This document shows positions 6,014 through 14,671 of a stretch of DNA of 14,843 nucleotides, piece after piece. Location: NCBI GenBank assembly GCA_004557505.1, contig SFGZ01000019.1, forward strand, positions 1 through 14,843. Direction: 5' to 3'. The stretch is from Coriobacteriaceae bacterium. Lineage in GTDB: Bacteria > Actinomycetota > Coriobacteriia > Coriobacteriales > Atopobiaceae. The notes beneath the pieces were generated by a model. The model was not told the DNA's origin, made no database searches, and was given only the letters and a program-made list of their open reading frames with translations. Numbering within the stretch: position 1 is the first letter of the stretch; each line of letters begins with the position of its first letter. Both the position numbers and the translations under genes were made by a program.

Positions 6014-9000
6014 CGCAAGAAATTCCCCCAGGCACCGCTGCGGAAGCATTGCGGTGGCGCTTGGCCTTGGCCTCTCCCTTGGGCTGACTCCTGGCCTTGC
6101 CACTCCCGCCAAGGCGGAGGGAGCGCCCTCCGCGCCCGTCCCCTCGGCGCTTGAGATGGTAAACGGAAGTGCCGCCTCGTCAGGCGGCGCTGGAGGCGAG
6201 ACGGCCACCTCCGGAACCGTGCGGGACCCCGCTGCGCCTCAGGATCCGGGAACCGCTCCCCAGGCGTCGCCAACCTTTGTGGTGAGGCAGAACATGCCGG
6301 CCGTGATCGTGCCGTATGGCGTCGACGTGCCGTCATGGCTCAACACGGCGCAGAGGCAGGGCCTGCTCTTCTCCATGGCATCGTGGGACCACGAGTCCGT
6401 CGGAGACTGCTTTGACGATGGAAGGGCGCTCGTCCTTCGCGACGGCGCCTCGTATCCCGCGGTGACGGCGGAAGGTCGTCTCTCGGACTTCCTTGACTGG
6501 GGAGCCGTGCGGGGGGATGACGTGACGACCCCCAGCATCACCGACCTCGACGCCAGGGTCACACTTCCCCGGATGCCTTCGACGGCAACGGACGTTCCCC
6601 CTGCTCCCAGCGAGGCGCTCTCGTCACTTGAGATGCGCGAGTGGGGCGCAACGCATGCCGTTGTGGTGGGCACCCGTGAAGACGGCAGCGCCTATGTCTG
6701 GCAGGATGCCCGAGACAGGAGCCTCCATGTGGGTGATGCGGGCTCCGACGCGGCCTGGTCGCTCTCCGACACCTACCAGCTCTTGCCCGATGGCGCCTTT
6801 GCGAGCAGAAAGGCGGGCGAGAGGGTTGCGCTTGGCGCCCTGAACGACCACAGCGCCTACATCAAGCTTGGGGATGACATCACGGCTGCAAATCCCGTCA
6901 CCGGAGCGCGCACAAGCTATGAGAGGGGCCAGGTCCTGCGCGTCCCCATTGTCCAGGACACCCGGCCCCCTGCGATTGTCGGCGACAGCCTTTCCGCTGT
7001 CCTTGCCTCTGGTGACGCCATCCAGGAGGACACGTGCTGGATCTCCAGGAGGACCCTCACGACGGACAGCGGCGGCATCAAGCTCAGCGTGCGCGTGGAC
7101 GATGCTGCCGTGCCGGATCCAAACCCCAATGGCGAGGAGGTCTCGGGGGTCGACGGCGAGAGCGCCGTGCTTGAGATTGGCGGCAAGACCGTCCAAGGGA
7201 GCGTCGCCGGCGGTACGGCAACGTTTGTGCTTTCGGGTTCGACCCTTGACGGCGAGGGAACCTACGACCTCAATGCGGCGACCGTCCGCCTTGCAGACGT
7301 GGCGGGCAACCACACGGCGGCGAGGCTCTCCGCCCTACTCGCCGCCTCGGGCGACCCTGTCGTGAGCTCCATCTCGAAGCTGCGCATTCTCCCGCCACCC
7401 TCCATGGGAACTTCCGTGTCATTGGTTGCCACAGGGGATGACGATGACCCCACCAACGAGGACGGATCGGTCTCGCTGAGCAATGCGCCAAGCGTGAGCG
7501 TGGCCCTTACGGTACACGACGCCCTCTTCTCGCAGCTCTCATCCATAGATGGCTGGGCGCCTCTTGCCGTGAAGGTCGACGGCGCCGAGGTGGCCGTGAG
7601 CCCAGGCAGCCTCACAAGGGTCAGGGGCGAACGGGACACCTATGCCTGCAAGCTTCCTGCCATCACCGAGGAGGGAAGGCATACCGTCGAGGTCACCTAT
7701 TCCGGTGCCGCGGCCAAGTTCAAGAGCCTTGTGCCCATGTTCGCCGGCGCCTTCCCCAGAGACGCCGTGAGCTTCACGATTGACCGGACCGCCCCAGAGG
7801 TGACGGCCGCAAGCGTGCGGGGTGGCATTGACAAGGACCGCGTGGGCAGCCTCGGCTCGCAGGGAAGCGCCCTTGTCACGTCCGAAGCAACCATCGATCT
7901 TGTCGTTGACGATGCCCCCGGAGCGGGTGCCCAGGTTGCCTCGGGGGTCTCCGAGTCCTCGGCAACGGTGACGCGCCTGGAAGGGCCGGATGCGACGAGC
8001 GGCGACCAGGTGTCGCTGGGGCCGCTCTCGCAGGGTCAGGCAGGCTCGTATGCGCTGACCCTTGACGAGGATGGCTGCTATCCCCTGAGCGACATCCGCG
8101 TCACCGTCGCTGATTGCGCCGGCAACAAGAGGACTGTCTCTCTTGCCGACGTGGCGGGTGCGTCGGACTGGGGCATCTCGGCCATCGCCGTGGAGAGCTC
8201 CGCCCCCGTGTCGGAGGAGGAGGGCCTCTCGTACGGCTTTACCGTACACACGGATGACCCCGACCAGGTTCGTCGGGTCTCCGATGGCCGCTCGTTCTTC
8301 CCACCCGCCTCGAGCGTGTCCTTTGCGGTCAAGGATTTCTTCATGCGAGCGATTGTGGGCACGCCGGGCTTTGGGGATTGCTTCTCCGCAACGCGCACGA
8401 TGGCAGGCGTCTCGGGCGAGGGGGTGCCGGACATCGCGTTTGGTCCCGATGGCACGAGCAGGTTCGAGGCCGTCGAGGGCAGGTCCGGTTGGTACCAGCT
8501 TGAGGTGCCCTTCTCGGAAGGCGACCTTCCTGACGGATGGTACACGGCGGACTTCCGGGGGCGCTTCCTGTGGCCGAAGTCCTCGACGAGCTTTGGCGTC
8601 GACACCACGTCACCGCAGGTGAGCGATGCCACCTACGGTGGAGGCAAGACCATCGCGACCCTCGATGACGGCTCGCGCGTCCTGGTTGGCACCAGCCGCG
8701 CCGTCAGGGTGCGGCTACAGGACCTCTTTCCACGCGCCTTGGGCCAGACGGCCGACGAGAGCGGCATGAACGAGGCCGGTACCTCTGGAATTGACACAAG
8801 CTCGGTCAGGGTGAGCGTCTCTCGATCTGATGGCCTTGGCTCGGCGGCGGCAAGCTCCGAGGAGCTGTGGCCCCAGGTGGGCGATGATGGCTGGATCCAG
8901 CTTGATCTTAGCGACGAAGGCCTCTACGCCCTTGACGGCATACGAATCGAGGCCTCCGACGAGTGCGGCAACCATCTCTCGACAACCCTCGCGGACTACG

Positions 9001-11651
9001 CCGCCTCCCTCTCGGACGACGAGCGCGAGCAGGACGGCTGGGGCTTCTCTTCCATCCTCGTGGACAAGGGGACGAACGTCTCGCTCTCCGCGCAGGTGGT
9101 CGATGGCAGCGAGACGCCGGCGGCAATGGACCCGCACTACCACCGGGGACCCGCGACCATCCGCGTGAGCGTCACGGATCCCTGGCTTCCCGTCTACCGC
9201 GCGCTCGATGCCGACAAGGCCCTGGTTGCCGGCACCGTCTCTATGCCTGGCGCGAGCGCGCGGGCCGTCGAGCTCAAGCTGAGCCCCTCGAGCTTTGCGC
9301 AGGTGGATGACAGCAAGGCTGCCTGGGCGGCCTCGGTCGAGCTTCCCAAGGCGGAGGGCGCCTCCTGGCCTCGTGAGGGCGAGTACCAGGTAAAGGTCAT
9401 GTACTGGGGCAACCGGCGCGCGCTCGAGGGCCAGGCACCCCTCTCGCAGGATCTCTCGTTTGGCGTTGACTACACGGCGCCAAAGCTGGGTGTCATCAAC
9501 TTCTCGCAGACGTCGCCCTTCCCCACGTATGACTGGGGCGAGCACCACGGCGACCCATGGGGCTGGGTCTTCTCGGCAGACACCGAGATGGGGCGGTTCA
9601 GCGTGAGCGACAACCTCTCGGGCGTCAACGCCAAGACGCTTGTTGCGCGCGTAAACGGCGATGTTGCGCTTGAGACGGGCTGCGATACGAGCGAGGACGG
9701 GCTTTCGGGCGAGGCGTGGCTCTCGTTTGCGGGCGACGGGAAGCGCATGGCGCTTGACGGATCCACGGTGGGCATTGCGGATGTCGCTGGCAACATGGCA
9801 GGCATTGCGAGCCTGGCGCAGCCGGGCGCGACGAACCTCCCGGAGGGCTCGACCGACATCACGATAGACACGGTGGCGCCGGTCATGAGCGTCTCGTACG
9901 ACAACAATGACGCTCGAAACGGCAAGTACTATAACGCCGCGCGCACCGCGACGTTCACGGTGAGCGAATCGAGCTTCGACCTGCTGGCAACGTATGCCCC
10001 CAACACCAGGATTGCCGCCGCCTACCGTGACGGCTCGGACTATCCTGCGGCGGCGCTTGCTGCCAAGGACTTCTCGCCGGTTACCCTGGATGACGGGTCC
10101 GTGGCCTACATGGGCTCCATCGAGTGCAAGGATGACGCCAACTGGCATATAGAGGCGTCCTTCACCGACCCTGCCGGCCACGCCTCCAACGCCATCTCGG
10201 ATGACTTTGTGGTAGACACTACGGCACCCCTGCTCATGGTCTCCTATGACAACGACGACGTTGCCAACGGCATGTACTACAAGGCGCCTCGCACGGCCAC
10301 CGTCACGGTGAATGACAGGAACTTCTCGTCCGAGCTGGGCTCCGTTGATGCGACGGCCACAGCGGGAGGGACGTCTCCCGTGGTGAGTGGCTGGAGCGAG
10401 ACGGAGCAGGGCAAGGAGTGGCAGGCCACCGCGGCGTTTGCGGGCGAGACGCACTACCAGCTCAAGGTCGCCGTCTCTGACCTTGCCGGCAACGTTTCCG
10501 AGTCCTATGACTCCGGCGAGTTCGTCATCGACATGACAAATCCCGTGATCCAGATAAGTGGCGTTGCAGACAACACCGCCTATGCCGGGGACGTCGCCCC
10601 CGCCGTGGAGTTCTCCGATACCAATCTCGACGAGCTGGGCTCTGGCTTCGAGCTCTCTGGGGCGCGTACGGGCGCGGCGTACTTCGACGGCAGGTGGGAG
10701 ACGTCCACGGGCACAGACAAGCGCACGGGCTTCTCGAGCACTCCCGTCGACCCTGGCTACGATGACGTCTACACCTACATGGCAACCGGCGCCGACCTTG
10801 CCGGCAACACGACCACGCAGGCCGTGCGCTTCTCGGTCAACCGCTTTGGCTCCACGTACTATTTGGTGGGGGATTCCCAGGGCATCGTGGGCACGTACCT
10901 TGACAAGCCCCAGGACGTACAGGTTGTCGAGGTCAACGTGAGCGGCCTCGACACGTCAGCCTCGCGCGTGAGCCTTGCCGAGGACGATCGCTCGCGCACC
11001 CTCTCCGCTGGCCAGGACTACACGCTCGCCCCCAACGAGGACGATGCGGGCTGGAGCGCAACCACCTACACGCTGCCCGCCAGGCTCTTCAAACAGGATG
11101 GGTTCTATCGCCTGACCCTCACGTCTACGGACAGCGCGGGCAACCTCTCCCAGAACACCATGGAGGGCAAGGGCGCAGACCGCGAGGGGGACTTCCCGGT
11201 GTCCTTTGCCGTGGACACCACCAAGCCCACGGCGGGCCTCATGGGCGTGCAGGACGGTGCCACCTACCTCAACCCAAACATGACCGCGCAGGCCGACGGT
11301 TCCGATAACCTGGGGCTTTGTGAGATGCAGGTCTACATGGACGGGACCAAGGTTGGCTCGTGGGATTCGTCCCAGGGCACCGGCCCCATCTCGGTGAAGC
11401 TGCCCGCCGACGACGAGACGCACAGCTACCGCGTGGTGTCGCGCGACTTTGCCGGGAACACCGCAGAGGCAGTCTACAAGGACGTTCGCGTGACCAGCAG
11501 CCTCCTCGACTATGTGGCAAGCACGCCCGAGCTTCTGTCTGCGGTTGTCGGGGGCTTCATCGTGTCTGCGGGCGTGGTGGCGGCTGCGGTGGTCCTTGCC
11601 CGCAGGCGTCACGCCGCAAACGCGGATCGGAGGAACCCCTTTGGGCACTAG
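5994..11651 (+). CDS. Giant secreted, membrane-anchored Ig-like repeat surface protein
   Basis: 1885 residues from ATG at 5994 (GGAGG at 5978-5982); ATG at 6003 is possible, and both overlap the previous gene. A signal peptide (basic MARMDGNARNSPRHR, hydrophobic GSIAVALGLGLSLGL) probably ends at ATPAKA. Residues 45-330 are unrecognised. The rest is Ig-like: linkers of the form F(x)(V/I)DxTxP begin near residues 593, 866, 1156, 1290, 1404, 1509 and 1737, with many D(x)AGN turns (DVAGNH, DLAGNV, DSAGNL, DFAGNT). Adjacent modules near 1293 and 1408 share SVSYDNNDARNGKYYNAART / MVSYDNDDVANGMYYKAPRT. The end is a membrane helix (about 1847-1869) plus RRRHAANADRR; there is no LPXTG sortase site. 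It is probably an extracellular stalk or adhesin anchored in the cytoplasmic membrane. Its place behind a receptor-like kinase suggests a shared surface role, but no ligand-binding domain is visible. Confidence 0.9.
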   Translation: MARMDGNARNSPRHRCGSIAVALGLGLSLGLTPGLATPAKAEGAPSAPVPSALEMVNGSAASSGGAGGETATSGTVRDPAAPQDPGTAPQASPTFVVRQNMPAVIVPYGVDVPSWLNTAQRQGLLFSMASWDHESVGDCFDDGRALVLRDGASYPAVTAEGRLSDFLDWGAVRGDDVTTPSITDLDARVTLPRMPSTATDVPPAPSEALSSLEMREWGATHAVVVGTREDGSAYVWQDARDRSLHVGDAGSDAAWSLSDTYQLLPDGAFASRKAGERVALGALNDHSAYIKLGDDITAANPVTGARTSYERGQVLRVPIVQDTRPPAIVGDSLSAVLASGDAIQEDTCWISRRTLTTDSGGIKLSVRVDDAAVPDPNPNGEEVSGVDGESAVLEIGGKTVQGSVAGGTATFVLSGSTLDGEGTYDLNAATVRLADVAGNHTAARLSALLAASGDPVVSSISKLRILPPPSMGTSVSLVATGDDDDPTNEDGSVSLSNAPSVSVALTVHDALFSQLSSIDGWAPLAVKVDGAEVAVSPGSLTRVRGERDTYACKLPAITEEGRHTVEVTYSGAAAKFKSLVPMFAGAFPRDAVSFTIDRTAPEVTAASVRGGIDKDRVGSLGSQGSALVTSEATIDLVVDDAPGAGAQVASGVSESSATVTRLEGPDATSGDQVSLGPLSQGQAGSYALTLDEDGCYPLSDIRVTVADCAGNKRTVSLADVAGASDWGISAIAVESSAPVSEEEGLSYGFTVHTDDPDQVRRVSDGRSFFPPASSVSFAVKDFFMRAIVGTPGFGDCFSATRTMAGVSGEGVPDIAFGPDGTSRFEAVEGRSGWYQLEVPFSEGDLPDGWYTADFRGRFLWPKSSTSFGVDTTSPQVSDATYGGGKTIATLDDGSRVLVGTSRAVRVRLQDLFPRALGQTADESGMNEAGTSGIDTSSVRVSVSRSDGLGSAAASSEELWPQVGDDGWIQLDLSDEGLYALDGIRIEASDECGNHLSTTLADYAASLSDDEREQDGWGFSSILVDKGTNVSLSAQVVDGSETPAAMDPHYHRGPATIRVSVTDPWLPVYRALDADKALVAGTVSMPGASARAVELKLSPSSFAQVDDSKAAWAASVELPKAEGASWPREGEYQVKVMYWGNRRALEGQAPLSQDLSFGVDYTAPKLGVINFSQTSPFPTYDWGEHHGDPWGWVFSADTEMGRFSVSDNLSGVNAKTLVARVNGDVALETGCDTSEDGLSGEAWLSFAGDGKRMALDGSTVGIADVAGNMAGIASLAQPGATNLPEGSTDITIDTVAPVMSVSYDNNDARNGKYYNAARTATFTVSESSFDLLATYAPNTRIAAAYRDGSDYPAAALAAKDFSPVTLDDGSVAYMGSIECKDDANWHIEASFTDPAGHASNAISDDFVVDTTAPLLMVSYDNDDVANGMYYKAPRTATVTVNDRNFSSELGSVDATATAGGTSPVVSGWSETEQGKEWQATAAFAGETHYQLKVAVSDLAGNVSESYDSGEFVIDMTNPVIQISGVADNTAYAGDVAPAVEFSDTNLDELGSGFELSGARTGAAYFDGRWETSTGTDKRTGFSSTPVDPGYDDVYTYMATGADLAGNTTTQAVRFSVNRFGSTYYLVGDSQGIVGTYLDKPQDVQVVEVNVSGLDTSASRVSLAEDDRSRTLSAGQDYTLAPNEDDAGWSATTYTLPARLFKQDGFYRLTLTSTDSAGNLSQNTMEGKGADREGDFPVSFAVDTTKPTAGLMGVQDGATYLNPNMTAQADGSDNLGLCEMQVYMDGTKVGSWDSSQGTGPISVKLPADDETHSYRVVSRDFAGNTAEAVYKDVRVTSSLLDYVASTPELLSAVVGGFIVSAGVVAAAVVLARRRHAANADRRNPFGH

Positions 11652-11663
11652 CTGAGCAATCCC

Positions 11664-11686
11664 CTCGCGGTGCCATGCGCCGCGAG
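11664..11686 (+). terminator. Hairpin after the surface-protein gene, possible weak terminator
   Basis: CTCGCGG (11664-11670), a 9-base loop and CCGCGAG (11680-11686) form a 7-bp stem 12 bases after the stop. No T-run follows, so intrinsic termination would be weak. A second small stem (CTCCGC/GCGGGG) lies near 11708-11724. The spot is right for separating the surface-protein operon from the WXG100 module or for protecting the 3' end. Confidence 0.35.
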
Positions 11687-11747
11687 TCGAGATAGGTGGG
11701 GCGGTCTCCGCATGAGGCGGGGGCCGAAGACAAGGAAAGGATGAAAG

Positions 11748-12041
11748 ATGGCAGGTCAGATTAGGATTACCCCGGATCAGATGCGCAGCCGCGCCAGCCA
11801 GTACCGCACCGAGGCGGACAATGTCGGCAACGTCATCTCCACCATGGACTCCCTGCTCAACGCCCTGCGCAGCGAGTGGGAGGGCGCGGCGAGCGACTCC
11901 TATGCCGAGCGTTTCGCCGAGCTTCGTCCGGGCTTTGTGAAGGCCCAGGACCTCATCAACGAGATTGCCCAGGCCCTCGACTCCACCGCGCAGTCTCTCG
12001 AGGAGACCGACTCCAGCATTGCCGCGTCGTTCCGCGGGTAG
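11748..12041 (+). CDS. WXG100 family (ESAT-6-like) T7SS protein
   Basis: 97 residues, the standard WXG100 length. The order is canonical: N-terminal helix (ITPDQMRSRASQYRTEAD), hairpin turn with W44-E45-G46 in SEWEGAASDSYAERF, C-terminal helix ending in an acidic segment (AQSLEETDSSIAASF). These are helix-turn-helix hairpins that dimerise and are exported by type VII systems as substrates and co-factors. The start is secure (AAGGAAAGG seven bases upstream). No export machine genes are nearby, so secretion is inferred from family. It heads the right-hand effector module and is followed by a GC-rich hairpin, so it may be made in excess over the downstream genes, as expected for an EsxA-like protein. 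It is more conventional than the other small partners in the window. Confidence 0.95.
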   Translation: MAGQIRITPDQMRSRASQYRTEADNVGNVISTMDSLLNALRSEWEGAASDSYAERFAELRPGFVKAQDLINEIAQALDSTAQSLEETDSSIAASFRG

Positions 12042-12056
12042 CTGACAGTGGTTCCA

Positions 12057-12089
12057 GCCCGGGGCTACGGGATGCCCGCGGCCCCGGGC
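12057..12089 (+). terminator. Strong GC hairpin between WXG100 and the effector partners
   Basis: GCCCGGGGC (12057-12065) pairs perfectly with GCCCCGGGC (12081-12089); the 15-base loop contains a further CGGG/CCCG pairing. It starts 16 bases after the WXG100 stop, and 125 bp separate the flanking genes. No T-run follows, so it may act as a partial terminator or a 3' mRNA stabiliser giving more WXG100 than downstream product. It is not a clean rho-independent terminator. Confidence 0.5.
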
Positions 12090-12166
12090 CTGATTCGTAC
12101 GCTGAGCGATGATCATGGGTTCAATCAGGATGCCTTGGCCGCCCCATCTGTATCGAAAGAGCGCCA

Positions 12167-12559
12167 ATGGACCTCGATGAGTACAAGAGAAAACGGCTTG
12201 CGTGCGAGGGTCGCCTCGAACGAAACCGTCGCGACCGTGACGCCGAGAATCGCATGAGTGATGTCATGTCTGACGTCACCCGTAGCATGCGTGCGTGGTC
12301 TGATGAGGCTGCCGAGATGGCATTTGGGATTCCCGGCATGGCCGCCAGCGTGGGCGAGCTCCAGGACGGCGTGATTCTCGCCACGAGGGAGGAGGAGCGC
12401 AGGCATGACGATCGGCTTCACGTCCTCGAGACAGAGCGTCGCCATATCGAGCGCGACCTGAGCTCTCTGGATGAGGAATTCGCTCTCAGCATGAGGGAAA
12501 ACGCGGACACAGGAAAGGCGAGCGGCCGAGATGAGAGGAGGATCCACCATGTCGGCTGA
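12167..12559 (+). CDS. Coiled-coil partner protein, DUF3958-like
   Basis: 130 residues, soluble, very rich in Arg/Glu/Asp. Two long helices are apparent: about 3-45 (EYKRKRLACEGRLERNRRDR) and about 65-110 (ATREEERRHDDRLHVLETER), separated by a Gly/Pro break (MAFGIPGMAASVG). The size, charge and two-helix plan match DUF3958-type proteins, which together with DUF3130 proteins bind the N-terminal domain of LXG effectors in streptococci; the family call is by pattern, without a diagnostic motif. ATG at 12167 has only a weak ribosome site (AAAGAG), so it may be translated modestly. Its 3' end overlaps the next gene by 11 bp and contains that gene's strong ribosome site, linking the two. Expected role: cytosolic adaptor for the effector at 12821-14671. 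Confidence 0.82.
   Translation: MDLDEYKRKRLACEGRLERNRRDRDAENRMSDVMSDVTRSMRAWSDEAAEMAFGIPGMAASVGELQDGVILATREEERRHDDRLHVLETERRHIERDLSSLDEEFALSMRENADTGKASGRDERRIHHVG
12536..12541 (+). promoter_or_regulatory. Ribosome binding site that fixes the start at 12549
   Basis: AGGAGG lies seven bases before ATG 12549 and inside the upstream coding region. It rules out the in-frame ATG at 12531, which would begin before this site and lacks one of its own. Confidence 0.8.
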
Positions 12560-12821
12560 GGACGAGAGACGTTCTGACGAGGAGCTTGCGGGGTCGTTTG
12601 CCGATGATATCAAGACCGACTTCGAAGCCGATGAGGTGGCTGGGGTGGAAGGCGATACCACAGGTGCCGAGGCAGGTGCCAAGGGCACGGCAGACGCCAT
12701 CCGCTCGCTCATGTCAAGCGCACGTGATGAGGTCAACTTGGATTCGGCGGCGATACGTGCCGTCGCAGGAGACTTTGCCGCCTGGGACGAGCTTCACAGC
12801 AGGCGTGGAGGCGGTGCGTGA
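12549..12821 (+). CDS. DUF3130/TIGR04197-like LXG partner
   Basis: 90 residues. The N-terminal half is acidic and Gly/Ala/Thr-rich (DERRSDEELAGSFADDIKTD); the C-terminal half is helical (ADAIRSLMSSARDEVNLDSA, then AIRAVAGDFAAWDEL). The ending 'I..vA.dF..wD' resembles the 'IhsvA.eFe.iD' end of DUF3130/TIGR04197 proteins, the small T7SS partners encoded just before LXG effectors. The start at 12549 follows from AGGAGG at 12536. Its TGA overlaps the effector start (TGATG), a strong sign of coupled translation and of a complex between the two products. It has no WXG motif. Moderately sure of the role, less of the exact family. Confidence 0.8.
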   Translation: MSAEDERRSDEELAGSFADDIKTDFEADEVAGVEGDTTGAEAGAKGTADAIRSLMSSARDEVNLDSAAIRAVAGDFAAWDELHSRRGGGA

Positions 12822-14671
12822 TGGGTGTTGTGATCAAACCGGCCGGGGTGCTGCTCCAGCTCAAGGACAAGTCGTGCGTTCTGGAGGCGGTGATCGAGGA
12901 GTGCTCGGCGCGTCGGCGTGCGTGTGGTGAGTTCTGCGCGGGCAGCCTGCTCTCCGGGGAGGCCTGGGATGCCGCTCGATCTAGGATTGGCAGGCATGCC
13001 GTGCTCTACGCGGGCCTCTCCGAGGCCGTGCGCATGCTTGACACGGCTGACGGCAAGGTGGCGAGCGCCCTCTCATCGGGCTTCGGCGCCGTCGGCGAGG
13101 TTCGGGAGGACGAGTGGGCTGACAAGAGGGACGAGGCGCAGCGCATGCTTAACCGGCTGGACGAGCTGGGGCGGTCGCCGTATGCGGCTGATCCGAGATT
13201 CGCCGCAGGGCTCTGGAGCGCAAGGGTCTGGTGGAGGTGCGCCCGCAGGGAGGCCCAGGACATGCTCGACAGGATAGGGGAGTACCTCGCCGCCACCAAC
13301 GGAGTCTATGGCCCATGCTACGACGTGCTCTCGGCGCTGTCTCGGGGCGTGTCCTCTCTCTCCCGGTCCGGGTTCTCCGGCTCCGGGTGGCCCGGTGAGG
13401 CGGATGCCGACTGGGCCGACGGGCTGCGTGGCCTGCTTGCAAGTGGCATAGGCTTTGCAGACGATCTGTATCGCGACGGCACGCTCGACGATGACGCGCT
13501 CTGCGCCATCTTCGACAGGCCCGCAGAGCTCTGGACTGACGGCGAGATCGCCGCCATCTGCGCCCTGTATGGCGAGGCGGGCATCCAGGCCGTCGAGGGC
13601 GACTCCTCTCTGCTCGAGCGATTCCTCAACGATGGCTACTTCATGTCCGAGGCTCCCCACAACGTGGGAATGTGCGGCCAGGCGGGTATAGTCGGGGCAA
13701 CGTTCTCCATGCGCGATGGCTTCCGGGGCTTCTTGGCGTCCTACGTCACGGCGAGGACGGCGGAGGCCTACTATGCCGATGCTCCTCTGAGTGCCCCAGA
13801 GTGCCTGCTTGCCGCGACCTCCCAGGGGCTGCTGGTCCACGCCCCCTCCTTCGAGGTGGGGAGGGTATCCGGTGGCAGCGGGAGCGGGGCGGAGAGGGCC
13901 TTCCTGGAGAGCTTCGCGCCAAACGTGAGGATCGAGTACAACAAGACCGAGGCGGCCAGGGGTGGCGATGGCAGAGATCGCGAGCATGTCTACACCAAGG
14001 TGACCTTTGGCAGTTGCTTCAGCCCCTCCGCTGGCTCAGGCAAGGACTTCCTCACAAGTAACGGCTTCGTGGCCATGACCGCCTCCGGAAATCTCAATGC
14101 CGCCTACTCAGATTTGCGCGACACGCTGGCGGTTAGGACGCACAAGAATCCGGCGGAGGCCGCTGCCGAGTCGCTTACGGGGGCAGCCGTGGGCAGGGTG
14201 GCAGAGGCGGTGCTCGGGCCGCTTTCGGTGGCCTACGAGGCTGGTTCCGCTACGATTGACGCCCTCCGGGCGGCGAGTGACCAGGCCGAGGTCAACAGCT
14301 CGATAAACACCACGCTTTCCCTTGACGATCAGGACTCCGAGATGAGCTACCGCTTCTATGAGAGCGGTACCCTGGTGGCCGACCTCAAGGGAGGGGGTGT
14401 CCAGGTCGTTGCCCCCGGCTTCGCCGATGACGCGGACCGCCGCCAATTCGAGCGTGCGTGGGCGCAGTACCGCTACGACAATACCAACGGAGACGGCAAG
14501 GTATACGACGGTTACAAAGCGTGGGCCGAGGCCGAGCCAGAGGGCGGCGTTACCATGCTGAACGAGGGTCAGTGGAAAGGTGGGGTCATAAGGAATTACG
14601 ACGTCCTGACCAACCCCGATGAGCTTGTGTGGTGCAACCCGGCTCCCATGAACGGAGGCGATGCCCGATGA
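12821..14671 (+). CDS. LXG-type T7SS effector with unrecognised C-terminal domain
   Basis: 616 residues from ATG 12821 (GGAGG at 12807-12811; GTG 12818 is in frame). The N-terminal 200 residues are helical with a literal LXG element (L44-S45-G46 in LLSGEAWDAARSRI), then regularly spaced helices to GEYLAATNGVYGPCYDVLSA. A middle part (about 195-345) contains LWTDGEIAAICALYGEAG and a run of aromatic and Gly-rich residues. The C-terminal third (about 350-616) holds REHVYTKVTFGSCF, KDFLTSNGFVAMTASGNLN, an Ala-rich segment (ESLTGAAVGRVAEAV), and YRYDNTNGDGKVYDGYKAWA. I recognise no nuclease, NADase, lipase or deaminase motif, so the activity is unknown. There is no signal peptide; export through T7SS with the two small upstream partners is inferred. 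The stop overlaps the next gene by ATGA, where an immunity gene is expected. Confidence 0.87.
   Translation: MGVVIKPAGVLLQLKDKSCVLEAVIEECSARRRACGEFCAGSLLSGEAWDAARSRIGRHAVLYAGLSEAVRMLDTADGKVASALSSGFGAVGEVREDEWADKRDEAQRMLNRLDELGRSPYAADPRFAAGLWSARVWWRCARREAQDMLDRIGEYLAATNGVYGPCYDVLSALSRGVSSLSRSGFSGSGWPGEADADWADGLRGLLASGIGFADDLYRDGTLDDDALCAIFDRPAELWTDGEIAAICALYGEAGIQAVEGDSSLLERFLNDGYFMSEAPHNVGMCGQAGIVGATFSMRDGFRGFLASYVTARTAEAYYADAPLSAPECLLAATSQGLLVHAPSFEVGRVSGGSGSGAERAFLESFAPNVRIEYNKTEAARGGDGRDREHVYTKVTFGSCFSPSAGSGKDFLTSNGFVAMTASGNLNAAYSDLRDTLAVRTHKNPAEAAAESLTGAAVGRVAEAVLGPLSVAYEAGSATIDALRAASDQAEVNSSINTTLSLDDQDSEMSYRFYESGTLVADLKGGGVQVVAPGFADDADRRQFERAWAQYRYDNTNGDGKVYDGYKAWAEAEPEGGVTMLNEGQWKGGVIRNYDVLTNPDELVWCNPAPMNGGDAR

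Noticed and set aside
8715..10454. 579-codon open frame on the minus strand
   Set aside because: Antisense to the Ig-like repeat gene. Composition is Arg/His/Val-rich with no domain, and it arises because GC-rich codon bias suppresses stops opposite a real gene.
10956..12167. 403-codon open frame on the minus strand
   Set aside because: It crosses the surface-protein end, an intergenic hairpin and the whole WXG100 gene, all well supported on the other strand.
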